Source: Rhyzopertha dominica
Lineage: Eukaryota; Arthropoda; Insecta; Coleoptera; Bostrichidae
DNA length: 64,000 nucleotides
Direction of reading: 5' to 3'
Assembly: GCA_025024175.1 (NCBI GenBank)
Contig: QCXZ01000064.1
Coordinates: forward strand, 16,864,001-16,928,000
Part shown: piece by piece, positions 51,735 through 62,700 of the stretch
Layout of the letters: every line of letters begins with the position of its first letter
How positions within the stretch are numbered: position 1 is the first letter of the stretch
Position numbers and translations under genes: made by a program
The notes under the pieces: generated by a model
Told to the model about the DNA's origin: nothing
The model's database searches: none
Seen by the model: only the letters and a program-made list of their open reading frames with translations

Positions 51735-52110
51735 GTCATCCGCCGCGCCTGTCTGTCTGATCGTAAGAAACTCAAAAACTACTGAACGGATTTTCATTGT
51801 CACTAATGGATAGAGTGATTCACAAGGAAGGTTTAGGTATAAAATTTGTCAAGGTTTAATGTAAATTAGCTGAAATATAACGTTAAAAGTTGGAAGTGTC
51901 GGAAAGAGTTGCCTGGTAGCTTTAATCGAAAACGCTGCCTAATCCTTTTAAGAAATAACGAAATATGGCATGGTAGGATATTTCTCTTTTATAGATCTAT
52001 AAAAAAGTTCGCGGTGGAGTATATCCATATTTTCATTGTTGCTTACGCATTCCATCTTAAAAGAATGATCAAGTACAATGCGGTAATTGGAAAGCTATTT
52101 AGACGCATAC
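51735..52110 (+). repeat. Dispersed insect repeat (non-coding)
   Basis: Contains CTCAAAAACTACTGAACGGA, then AATGGATAGAGTGATTCA, GGAAGGTTTAGGTATAAAAT and a TAAAAAAGTTCGCGGT word. These resemble a widespread insect repeat, possibly an untranslated region of a transposable element. I recall the word pattern but cannot name the family. The 69-codon frame inside is not considered real. Confidence 0.45.
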
Positions 52111-53757
52111 TATATTAATCCTCATTACCTTAAATACATTAGTTAGGTACTTTAAGCATTTCAAATACATTATTATAATCCTTTATACCAAATAATTGAA
52201 TTGAATATTATACAAGTTATAGCAAAAAATTAACGCGTGCGAAAATCAATCGAAGCGCGTTTCTCACACCGATGACGGGCTTCGCTTGATGAGATCACCC
52301 CCTTGCCGTGCCGCGCCCTCCGCTGTCGCCAACCGTTTCTATACAAGCCGAGCGTACTCCTATAATAAACAGACCTTTGGAGCGAATGGAGGTGGCGACT
52401 GGAAGGTATCGTTAGCTCTACTAACCGTGCGAAGGCGGAATGCGTTGCTAGTATACAATTTACTTAATATTAATACTCCCATAGCTATCTTAAATGTCGC
52501 ATCCATATTGATTTACGATTTTTTATATATTCATCTTTAGAACAACTTAAAACAAACTTGCCACAACTATACTTTAAGTAGTGCCTATTAGTACAATGTT
52601 GTTTTCATAACGAACTTGAATAAGGGAGATAGAGCCACATCTAAGGTGGAGCTATCAAGCTGATATATACTTGAGTCAGTAGATAAAAATATATAAGGCC
52701 AGTTTGAAGATAATCACATATGGTGTTCTAAGAGTGTATACAAACTTAGCACTTCATCGTCCTCAGAAATTAACATAATTTACCCTAAAACTGTTTTTAT
52801 ACTAAATTCTAATATAAGCAACAGATCAGTTTTATAAATGTGCATAACACTCGCGAAAACAATTAGCTTTATCACATCTGAATAGGTCATTCTTGCTCAT
52901 AAAATGTATGGAAGCAAACAAAATGTATTTAAATTTTAAATAATTATATCCTCGAAAATTTTAGCGTAAGTGGGTAAAACGACGGAGATATTCAGCTTTT
53001 CTTTCGTTTCTATATTTGTGTGGTGAACGTTTCCACCCCGAATGGTGGTTTTAATGTACTGTGCCATTAGCTTGATAATTCGTCTGGAACACCCTGTATA
53101 AAAAATTAAAATTGATTAACATAATATTATCTTATAAGATACAATTATTATTAAGTCTGTAGCAAAGCTTGTATCGCAGATTTGTAATTATATCATAGTG
53201 AGGCGCAACTCGACTGACAAATCCCGATAATTACTTCAACGCTTAAGTGTCTTGAGCTTATGCGCCTTGACTGATCCTTACATGTTCAAAGTTTAACGCT
53301 CCCCCCCAGTATTGCGATCTCGATCGTACATCTCTAAACCGCACGCACAAACTTTGTTATCCTGGGGCCATACTGTTAATGTTCATTTCCCCATTGTATG
53401 AAATTAATAAACCTGCCCGACCTAGGCATCAGTAATTGAGCCGGTGTTACCTCGCAATTGTCACCCCACCCCTGTTTGAGTGAGCTCGACAGTGTGTCGC
53501 ATACTACAATTTCAATTATATACTTTATGTTTCATCTTCCGCATGGGTACAGTTCGTTGTTCACGCTACCGCATCTGTGACGCCTCTTTCTCGATGTTGC
53601 CAAAATGCCAAGCGAAAAGAAAAGCAAAAAATGAAACTACGGAATTTTACATAGAGTACCCAAAAAATAGTTTTATACACGTCCGCTCTCAAAGTAAACC
53701 CTAATATAGCAAGAGCAAGGTACCAGTAATTAGACTAATGATGAATTAAATGATTTT
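52111..53757. other. No recognisable gene
   Basis: A GC-richer stretch at 52240-52450 (GATGACGGGCTTCGCTTGAT) may belong to the preceding repeat. GGAACACCCTGTATA at 53088-53102 looks like a mariner end without a partner in view. Confidence 0.4.
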
Positions 53758-53833
53758 ACAGGACTTCTATCAATGATTCATGCATCCAGGGCGGTTATGG
53801 AAATTGTCGATTAAATCAGTTTGCCGTCTCTCA
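53758..53833 (-). repeat. Solo end of the 19.88-kb mariner MITE family
   Basis: CAGGACTTCTATCAATGATT and onward match the reverse complement of 20179-20254 over about 75 bp (shared words ATGATTCATGCATC, TCGATTAAATCA, TTTGCCG), with about a dozen differences. No opposite end is found nearby, so this is a truncated copy. Confidence 0.75.
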
Positions 53834-53929
53834 AGAAGTTGAATGCAACAGTGGGCTATTTGCACAAAAAATATGGGCTTAATTTAAATCATTAGGGTCA
53901 TATAATTACGTGTGAAAGTATTTTTGAAT

Positions 53930-54118
53930 TGTTGTCCTGATTCGGGTCGTCAGTCGGAATTGCTTCCTAACGTAACCTTAACGACTGACTGTCGGTCTAC
54001 ATCCAGCACCGGAAATGGAAGGATTTCTGAAGAAGCTTACCATTCGTGCTAGCGAAACATTAGCAAGCAATTCCAACCGACGACGTCCTTTAGACCCGAA
54101 TCAGGACATCAGTTCATC
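53930..54118. repeat. Inverted repeat with hammerhead-like core
   Basis: GTCCTGATTCGGGT at about 53935-53948 is repeated in inverted form at 54099-54112. GGAATTGCTTCCTAACG near 53957 pairs with the inverse of 54060-54078 (GGAATTGCTTGCTAATG). The architecture parallels the repeat at 15850-16101. The plus-strand 82-codon frame starting at 54015 is considered chance. Confidence 0.7.
54027..54058 (+). ncRNA. Hammerhead-ribozyme-like core (candidate)
   Basis: CTGAAGA (54027-54033) fits the CUGANGA box exactly. GCT (54035-54037) can pair with AGC (54051-54053), and GAAAC follows at 54054-54058. Stem II can be extended only with a bulge (TAC with GTG). The following ATTAGC...GC could start stem III. 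This is the best of the three cores in the window, but stem I and the cleavage site are not proven. Confidence 0.4.
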
Positions 54119-54629
54119 ACCTGGCCGCGAAAGCCTTAACCAATTCGTATTTTTGAATTGTCTTTCTAAATACGCTATTTATATTGTATTAAAATTTGAA
54201 CCCATCATCTACGAGCAAAAACGATCACTGAATGGCTATAACACGTTGTTCCAGCATTTATAACGTTTGTTTACGTTTTGCGGGCATCGAGTGTGCGCAT
54301 GACTGACTCGACTATAGTGACGTGGACATCGTTTTGATGTCACGTGAAATTCAAAGGGTCAAGTGCAAATTTTAATTACTAATTTATGCAATTTTTGCAA
54401 GTGCTAACTTTTCGTCTGTGAAATAAACTTAATAATGGCCATTGAATTTTGCCAGATTTATCCAAAAATAAAATTAGTGCAAGTAGCCCATTCCTTTAAC
54501 ATACATAACATACATTGTTGAATTATTTTATATATTTTAATATAAGAAAACACGTGAAAGTTTGTATATTCAAAATATTCTGTAGTGCTTTATGCAGTAA
54601 TCAACTTTAGGTTTGCAGAAAGCTCATAT

Positions 54630-55440
54630 TTGCACATGCTCATTGATGTTCAATGATCGCCGTGCAACGTGCATAGTTATAATACTTATGGGTATTAGGT
54701 CACTAATCTGCTCCGGACTGTTTGTTATTGGTAGGGGCGTAATAATGGTAGTTTTCCAGTGATCAGGGAACAAGCCAGTTTCCAAAATAGTAGTTAGTTA
54801 TGTGCGTTATATGGTTACTTATGAATGCCATGCACAGCTGTATCATTTGAGCGTTAACGTTATCACTACCGAATGCATTGGATTTTAGTGAATCCATAAT
54901 ATCACCTTTTTCCTCTGGCGTAGCTAGCCGAAAACTGAAACAAGGGCAACTTTTTTTTTTGAATGTATTTTGCAGCCGTTAACGGATGATCATTAGGTGG
55001 TGTATAAACGGAAGCAAAGCATTTAAGTATTGATTTATATGATTGTTTTACTATTAGTCTTCTTTATACTTTTTTATAGCATTCTACATATGTTTTGCAT
55101 TTTGCTAATCTTGATTATATTGCAATTATGCCGCCTTCTCTCTAAGTCCAGCTAAAACAACCATGTCGCGTAAACCTGACCTGACCTGACCTGACCAATT
55201 TTCTGCAGTTTTATGTTTTTTTTGTATTTTGTCAAGGCTCTGTCTCTGCATCCCATCATGCACTTCAACGTGCCCGTCAACCAAGGGGCATTAAGCTTGC
55301 TGACACGTGCCGTCCTAAAAGGTGCGTGCCTATCAAATGATTTTAACAACTTTTCCTTCAAAAACTGTACTTTTGTACTGTACTCATTAACACCCTTAAT
55401 GTAGAATATTATGATTCCAATGAACTTTATTATTAGGATC
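54630..55440 (-). pseudogene. LINE (jockey-type) endonuclease-RT linker and RT remnant
   Basis: On the minus strand the 5' part (55152-55454) encodes LLKSFDRHAPFRTARVSKL and APWLTGTLKCMMGCRDRAL, the conserved segment between endonuclease and reverse transcriptase in jockey-group elements. It is interrupted at 55177-55197 by four CCTGA units. After unreadable sequence, 54905-54690 gives IMDSLKSNAFGSDNVNAQMI, then after a frame change GLFPDHWKTTIITPLP and ISDLIPIS, the first reverse transcriptase motifs. The catalytic FADD region is not present. Truncated and frameshifted, hence inactive. It is from a similar type of element as that at 41.9-42.8 kb, but the two remnants cover different parts, so I cannot say they are the same family. 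Confidence 0.8.
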
Positions 55441-58400
55441 ATGTAAAAAGTCAATAGCAGTTAAGTAAATGGAAGTCACGATATATAATTGTCTTAGGTT
55501 CGGGTCTCCATGTCGCAAGCTTCATTTAGCAAAATACCGTTTAATTTTTTACAATGGAAGAACATAAAACACTAAAATTGCTAAAAAATATATCAAGAAT
55601 TTTCTATGAGGGTAATGTAATGCGTGTGGATTCTTTAGTAATTGTGCAAAATCATATGGTGAAATGCAGTCAGCCACAGAGTTAAGAGAACACTTGCCTA
55701 TATTTGTGCCTCCTAGTAGCATAATACCATCGCAGAAGGGTGTAACTTGCGACAAAAGATTGTCCAGCCAACCACAACACTACGCTACTACCAGGCGTTC
55801 GATAAAAATTGCACAGCAATAGAGAAGACTTCTCCAATTTTACTTCAATACACATATATTTCAAAGTTATCTGTAGTGCGAAAATCGCTAAAAACAGAGC
55901 GTTGCCCAATACAGTCTTTTGCAAACAAAACCATTATTATTATTGTTGTTATTATTATTATTATTATTATTAAGTGATTAATAATAAGTGTTGTTATATT
56001 TACTGGAAACAAGTTCAATAAGACAGTTGGTATCTGCTAGTCATGTCAATATAAGCCTTTATAGCGAAAGTATGTTAGCAAGTACCTCATAACTATCTTG
56101 AATTTGTTGCCCTATCTAATAAAAGTAGCAATTCTATACAATACTATACAGTTCTGCATTGGCTTACAAACTTTAAAGTTCATCAGAAACCTTTGAATGA
56201 GAACCTTTAGGTATGCTGTAAAATAGAAGATATTACAGCAATGCTCCTGGCAACCCTGTCCTTTCTCAGCGGCAAAGCTAGCGCTTAATGCCGCCACCCC
56301 CTTCACGCGGTCGCACCCGCTTCCATTTACCGCCCCGCGTACCCTTAATCCCCAGGGAAGGTATTCCTGTTATTATTACACTTACATTTTGTTCCGTTGT
56401 GATGGTGACGAGAACTGGAACGGGGGGCTCTCTTTGCAGACGGCGGCAAATGATGGCCTGGCATTAAATTTACACCTGAGGCTTAATGACGTTACTTTCA
56501 GCAGTCGTTAAAGTGTACATAAAACCGTCCAGGGGAAAAATGCTTAATCTATAGCGAATGGATTGACTCGCCGCCGGTGTCTTGAATGAGAGGCTGCATG
56601 AGACAGAAAGAATCTGAGAAAGAAGATGATGATGATGATTATGAGTAGCTGTGGTAAATACTTCTTATCCTTGGCAAGTGTCTATTTATCATTTATCAAC
56701 TGGAGGATGGTACTTAAGGAAATGAATGGTTATATGCACTTTATGCTGATATGGTACAGTAAAGACATATTTCAAAATCGTCTTGCATGGGTGTGGACCA
56801 CCGAAAAATTAAAATGTCCAAAATTAAGAAAAATAGACAATAAGATTGGCTGGCTCGAACATTACATTTCAGCATATTGAAAAAAGCGCTTACTCTTATT
56901 TCCGAAGGCTTGAACATTTGTGTAATGTTGTAGTGCAACAAACTGAACTGTCATTTGTATCGATTGTCAAGCGAACGAGATTATATTACGCATGTTTGCT
57001 TGCCTTACATCTGATTGTTATATTCAGGGTATTCCACAATTTGTAAACAGTAATAGCTAGCTTCTTGTTTTCATCAGTGTAACAAACGTCACATCAAACG
57101 TACATCAAATTGATACTTGACCCGTTTTTTTATGAACCACCATTACCATATGCAAAAACCTTAGTCGCTCTTGCAGTTTCAGCGAAATTATTGGGTAAAA
57201 TAAAGCTGCTTACATTAATAGGATAGAAACAACGACACTGGAAATGTTTGGTATAGTCTGCTGTTGTAAAACAATAAAAGGTGAACGCTTCCAAAGTTCG
57301 AGAATCAGAGGTTTACAAAGGTTTACAGAAGTAGTTCTGATACGTTGGGAATGAACATAGTTATAGACATGCATGAATGCAAGTATTACTGATAATTCAT
57401 GCTGTACAGATGCCGATTGAAGATATAAAAACGACTTCTGCACGCTTCCATTTTACCTAAGGACTCGGAGTAGACATCCTATGTAAAGGTGTCACAGGTT
57501 TCTTGCCGTCCTTGGGTTTAAAACATGTGGTACAAGCTTCTTTCGTGGTGAAGGCTCTCGGATAACGCAAATGCTCTAGCTATGAGCCTGGCGCACATTT
57601 CTCGCTAGAGGTACCACCCGGAGTTGGCCATCCTTTGTTAGAAACTATGCGTAGCTCACCTCCTCTCGTGTTGTGTACCACACATCTGATTGACGTAAGG
57701 GCCTAGAGCACACAACATAGCCCACCTAAATAAGCCACCTTGTGTAAGCTTGACTGCTAACGTAGTAACCTGGAAAACATGGATGCTCAACTCGACTTTT
57801 CTGCATCACCATTAATATTTATGTTCGTGCAAAAAAAAACAGCAGTAAAGCCAATTTTGTCATAACATTCAGTTAATAGTCAAGCGACTTGTCGACTTAC
57901 TGTAGCAATTGTGCATATACTAACATTAAAACCGTCAAAAAAAGCGGTCCTTTATAAAATAGAAACCAGGAATAACTGTTTTACGTTTCGTGCTAAATAT
58001 ACAGAAATACACATTTGACACATCATTTAGATGCATTCAATACTATTAGTTTGAGAAAAAAAAAGCACATATATTGATAGTACAACTCACCTTCAACTTC
58101 GTAGCTATTGGAATAATTAAATAATAAATGTCTCGATAAGTTATCCAATAATCTACATGTTATAAAGTTACTGCATCGATATATTTTCTGAGTTACTCGT
58201 GTTGTATTCGTCTTCCCACAAACACATCTAGGCCTACGTCCAACAATTGCAATGACTGGAGGAAGAACAAAAACAAAACTGAGGATTCATAAAGAGGCTA
58301 GAGCATGTTTCAGCCGCAAAACTATTCTTGTACCGAGACATTATTTACAAACCTGAGTTTGTATTCAATGAAGGCGTCCCATGCGGAGGCTGGTGCCATT

Positions 58401-59351
58401 AGTCTTTCCTCACTGGTGACAAAAATTGATGACGTGACGTCTTGGTGTCCCGGAAAACGTACGTTCGTTATTCTCCTTCCAGGAGACGAATACATCAACC
58501 GGAAACCGGAGCTTTGCGTTTCGCTACGTGACCGCAATCGCGCAGGGTAAAAATTTAAACCGCCACCGAAGGGTTACTCGTCCTTCTGCGTACATGCGGA
58601 AGTCCGGTAGCAAAAATGACTAAAACATAAATCACGTTCCCGGTGCCGTGAGGATAATCGACGGCCGCATGTGACAGCTGAACATAATTCTACATATAGG
58701 CACCGAGACGGTCGTCAAAAATCCCCGGGGTAAAGCTTGAAACTGTATGCAAAATCTGTTTCCTAGATCTCCGTTAGGAGCGTGACGTATGAATTGTTGA
58801 CGGAGGCAGCTCTCCATTGTGTAGAAAATGAATGCGTCATGTACGGACAACGCTGATGCTTTTCACGCCTAGAGCATATTCGAATGATAAAAGTAACAGC
58901 ATTATTTCAGGACTAACCAGATACACGTAGAAATTTCTTCAGCGTGTTCGTTGCTTTTAGCTGAGAGATGCGCAGAGCAATTTCTCATGATATACTTATT
59001 GGTAAATTTTATACCTACCTTTTTTAACCACAGATTATAACATATAAATGCAGAAGTGAGCAGCATAATAATATTGTAAACGCCACAAGAAAAATATCTA
59101 GAATAGATACTCGGTATGCTAAAAGAGAAAGAGTTTTAGTTTCTTATTTTATAAAGTTGATGTTCTAAAATTTAAATACAATACGTAGGATCGGCAGTTG
59201 TGTAGAAAGAGAAATTAGAAAAGTTACTTTACAAACTTTTTTTATGTCTCAGTTGCGCCTTCCGAAGAACTTTAAATAGCTGTCCGTTGGATGCTGATTC
59301 TTGAGCACAAGCACAATATTTTTAAGCATCGGAGTTTGACATAAAATTAGG
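55441..59351. other. No recognisable gene; GC-richer islands
   Basis: An (ATT) microsatellite stands at about 55933-55973. Bases 56240-56620 are GC-rich with TTAATG/CTTAAT words and a GATGAT repeat after it; 58380-58700 is also GC-rich with frames on both strands (81, 71 and 72 codons) that show no domain. Regulatory function is possible but unsupported by any specific motif. Confidence 0.45.
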
Positions 59352-59356
59352 AACAT

Positions 59357-59685
59357 TGTACGGCCACAACCTCGGGGTTTTTCCAACAAAACCGGTGATG
59401 ACTACCCTGAAGGACTGCGTGCCAGATGTGCCGCCCCGAAAGCGGTTCGGGGGTGTTGTTTACCCGGTTTATGACAGGATGGGATAACAATAGGGTAGTG
59501 AGGTAGACGTACCTAGCGGTACGAACAGTTCCCTTCTTCACGTTGCCGAGTGCACATTTCGCGTTTCTTAGATAGTTTTTGATTTTCTGTTTAGTTATTG
59601 TTTTTTTCATTTACGATTTAATATACGGTTCATCGAACTCTTTTTTTGTTTTATTTGTAACTCCCGAAATAACATACGCGTTACA
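59357..59685 (+). repeat. Probable 5' LTR of the Ty3/gypsy element
   Basis: The 329-bp interval starts TGTACGGCC and ends GCGTTACA, directly before the primer-binding site. The TG...CA ends are as expected. The 3' LTR lies outside the window, so the left boundary cannot be confirmed by comparison. The preceding bases AACAT (59352-59356) would be the target duplication if the boundary is right. Confidence 0.55.
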
Positions 59686-59686
59686 C

Positions 59687-59706
59687 TGGCGCCCAACAGC
59701 GGGACC
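59687..59706 (+). promoter_or_regulatory. Primer-binding site of the retrotransposon
   Basis: TGGCGCCCAACAGCGGGACC begins two bases after the LTR end. TGG complements the CCA tail of a tRNA, and the rest resembles binding sites for a lysine-type tRNA; the exact tRNA is not established. Confidence 0.7.
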
Positions 59707-59760
59707 GTATTAATTAATCGCGAGTGAAAAGTGAACAAGTGAAACGAAAAATCCTCGTCC

Positions 59761-62700
59761 ATGCCAAGGACGAGACGACAGAACGCAGAACGCGAGGAAG
59801 AAGAAACTCAAGGTACGACCATGGCAGAACCCGGATCCACCGTAGTACAAATGTCTGCAGACCAGCTGCAACAGCTCCTGGCGGGTGTGCAAGCCCAACT
59901 ATCCTTGCAGTTACAGCAAGCGAACCAGGGGATACAGCAACAGCTGGAGGATCTCAGGAACAGGTCGCCAACCCCGGCAAGTACTTCGACTACGAACTCC
60001 AATTCAGGTAACTTTGTAAAATGTAGTTCGCGATTTGCCGGAGGAGAAAACGAAGATGTAGCTGCTTTCATTGATGCCATCGAAACCTTTAAAAATTGTG
60101 CGAATGTGTCGGATGAGAATGCATTGCGCGGACTTCCAATGCTACTCACGAACAACGCCGCGATGTGGTATCAAGGCATAAAAGAAACCGTTCCTACGTG
60201 GAATGATGCTCTAGAAGCCTTACGTGCGTCATATGGGCCTACCAAACCGGCTTATCAAATATATCGGGATATATTCGCTAAGGAACAAGCTAGTGATGAA
60301 TCTACGGACCTGTTCGTAGCGCGAGTGCGTTCACTTTTCGCGAAATTGACTGATAAGCCTAGTGAATCCATTCAGCTGGACATGGTATACGGCCTGTTAA
60401 ATCGTCGGATACGTAAAAGAATTATGCGCGAAGATATACCGAATTACGAAAACCTACTGCAGCGAGCTAGAACTGTAGAAAGAAACCTCACCGACTGTGC
60501 GCCTAAGAAGATCGAGCAGCGCGACGCCATCCGCCGCGACGCCCCGCGAACCCGTGATAATGCGAAGAAAAATCGTGAGCGACCGCGTTGTACTTTTTGT
60601 GCGCGTTACGGCCACACGGTCGAAGAATGCCGGAAGCATTCTGCGAGCTACAGAGGACCCGCCACGGCGACATCCGCACCCCGTAGCGAAGAAGTAACGC
60701 CGCCCTCAGTTGTTTGCTATGGATGCGGCGCTCCAGGTTACGTTCGCAGTAAGTGCCCTACCTGCAACAGAGATGGAACCGGCGATATAGTGCTGAATTG
60801 TATTACTTCCACGAATAACCCTGTAAGACCCATGTTGCCATTTACCATATACGGCCGCCCAGCTATCGCCTGTGCTGATTCAGGAGCCCAAGTCTCCATC
60901 GCAGGAAGACGCGTTTACGAATTTTTACGTTCGCTCAATACAGAATTCATTGAGACCAAGAGAAATGTGACGTACGCGGACGGTGTTACGCGAGAAATGA
61001 CCGCGTTCATTGTACAACTACCTGTGAAAATCATAACACGGACGATAATAAATGAATTTATAGTGCTCCCAGAACTAATGAACAATAAAACATTGCTAGG
61101 CGTTGACTTTTTGGAAAAGGCTGGTATAGTAATTAATCTCTCAAGGCAAACTTGGCATTTCGCGGACGAACCATCCCACCTGTATTCGTACGTTTCGGAA
61201 GAAGCACCGGAACCTGTGCAAATTTGCACAATCCCGCCGTCGGCCGATGCCCTAGACCTTCGCGGAGAAGAGGGCGAAAACCTCACAGCCGAGCAGCGAT
61301 TAGCCTTCCATGCGTTACTGAAGGCCAATGAAGATGTGTTCCGTCCAGGGGGAGAGCCTACGGAGTTTGGCGAGCACGTTATTGAAACAGGTAACCACCG
61401 GCCGATATCCGTACCACCATATAGAATGCCACCTGCGAAGAAAGAATTTTTGCAACAGGAAATCGATCGCATGTTAGCCGACAGGATAATAGAAGAGTGC
61501 GAAAGCCCTTGGGGTTTTCCCGTCGTATTAGTGCCTAAGAAGGACGGTAACTTTCGTTTGTGCGTAGATTATCGCAAGTTAAACGCGATAACGACTGGTG
61601 ACAGTTACCCATTGCCGCGCATTGAAGATTTGTTGCATTCCGCGAAACAGGCAGCTTTCATGTCAACGTTGGATTTGCAATGCGGTTATTGGCAAGTGCG
61701 TGTACGCGAAACGGACAGAGACAAAACGTGTTTTGTGTGCCCATTAGGAACTTTCCGTTTTTTACGGATGCCGTTCGGTCTGAAAAACTCTGGTTGCACA
61801 TTTCAACGTATGATGGACAGATTTCGGGCCGGTCTGGGACACATCACCTTAGCGGTGTATCTCGACGATCTTATAGTGATTTCGGAAAGTTTTGATGAAC
61901 AATTAAACGATTTACGCGCGGTGTTCGAGAGACTAAGATTGTTTAAACTGCGTGCGCGACGCGAGAAGTGCGTGTTTGCTTGCCCAAAAGTTCGTTACCT
62001 TGGACATCTTATAACGTCATCAGGAATACAAACGGATCCTGAAAAAGTCAGCGCTATCTTAGAAATGAAAGCCCCGCGGAACGTGAAAGAGGTATTAACA
62101 TTCTATCAAACGTGTTCGTGGTATCGCCGATTCATACCACAATTTTCTGAAGTCGCCAGGCCTCTATCCTTACTTACGCGCAAAGATGCCAAATGGGAAT
62201 GGGGCGAATCGCAGCAGAACGCTTTTGATGAATTGAAACGACTATTGTCAAATCCGCCTATTTTGCGACAGGCTGATCCAGCTAAACCGTTTACGCTGAG
62301 AACGGATGCCAGTGATTACGCTATCGGTGCCGTGCTGCTACAAGGCGACGGTGACGATGAGCGCCCAGTGGAATACGCTAGCAGATTGCTAACTACGGCA
62401 GAAACGAGATATTCCACTACCGAGCGAGAAGCACTTGCTGTCGTTTGGGCCGTTGAAAGATTTCGCGGCTATATTGAAGGTTCGGAAGTGACCATAGCCA
62501 CAGATCATCAGCCGCTGAAGTGGTTGTTATCGCTGAAATCTCCGTCAGGACGCTTAGCCAGATGGGCGCTAAAACTTCAGCCATACAACTTGAAGATTGG
62601 ATACGTTCCCGGGAAGCGAAATGTCGTCGCAGACACTCTTTCCAGGCCTCCATCGCAGGAATCCACACATGTTGATGAGGTGACGCTGACAATTCCGTCT

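Noticed and set aside
54015..54263. 82-codon plus-strand frame
   Set aside because: It overlaps the inverted repeat and the hammerhead-like core and has no homology I can see.
59724..60011. 95-codon plus-strand frame near the retrotransposon start
   Set aside because: It is out of frame with the gag-pol polyprotein, which begins at 59761 or 59821 and carries all the domains.
60915..61472. 185-codon minus-strand frame
   Set aside because: It is antisense to the intact gag-pol frame and has no domain; the same holds for minus frames at 59808-60155, 62417-62792 and 63387-63701.
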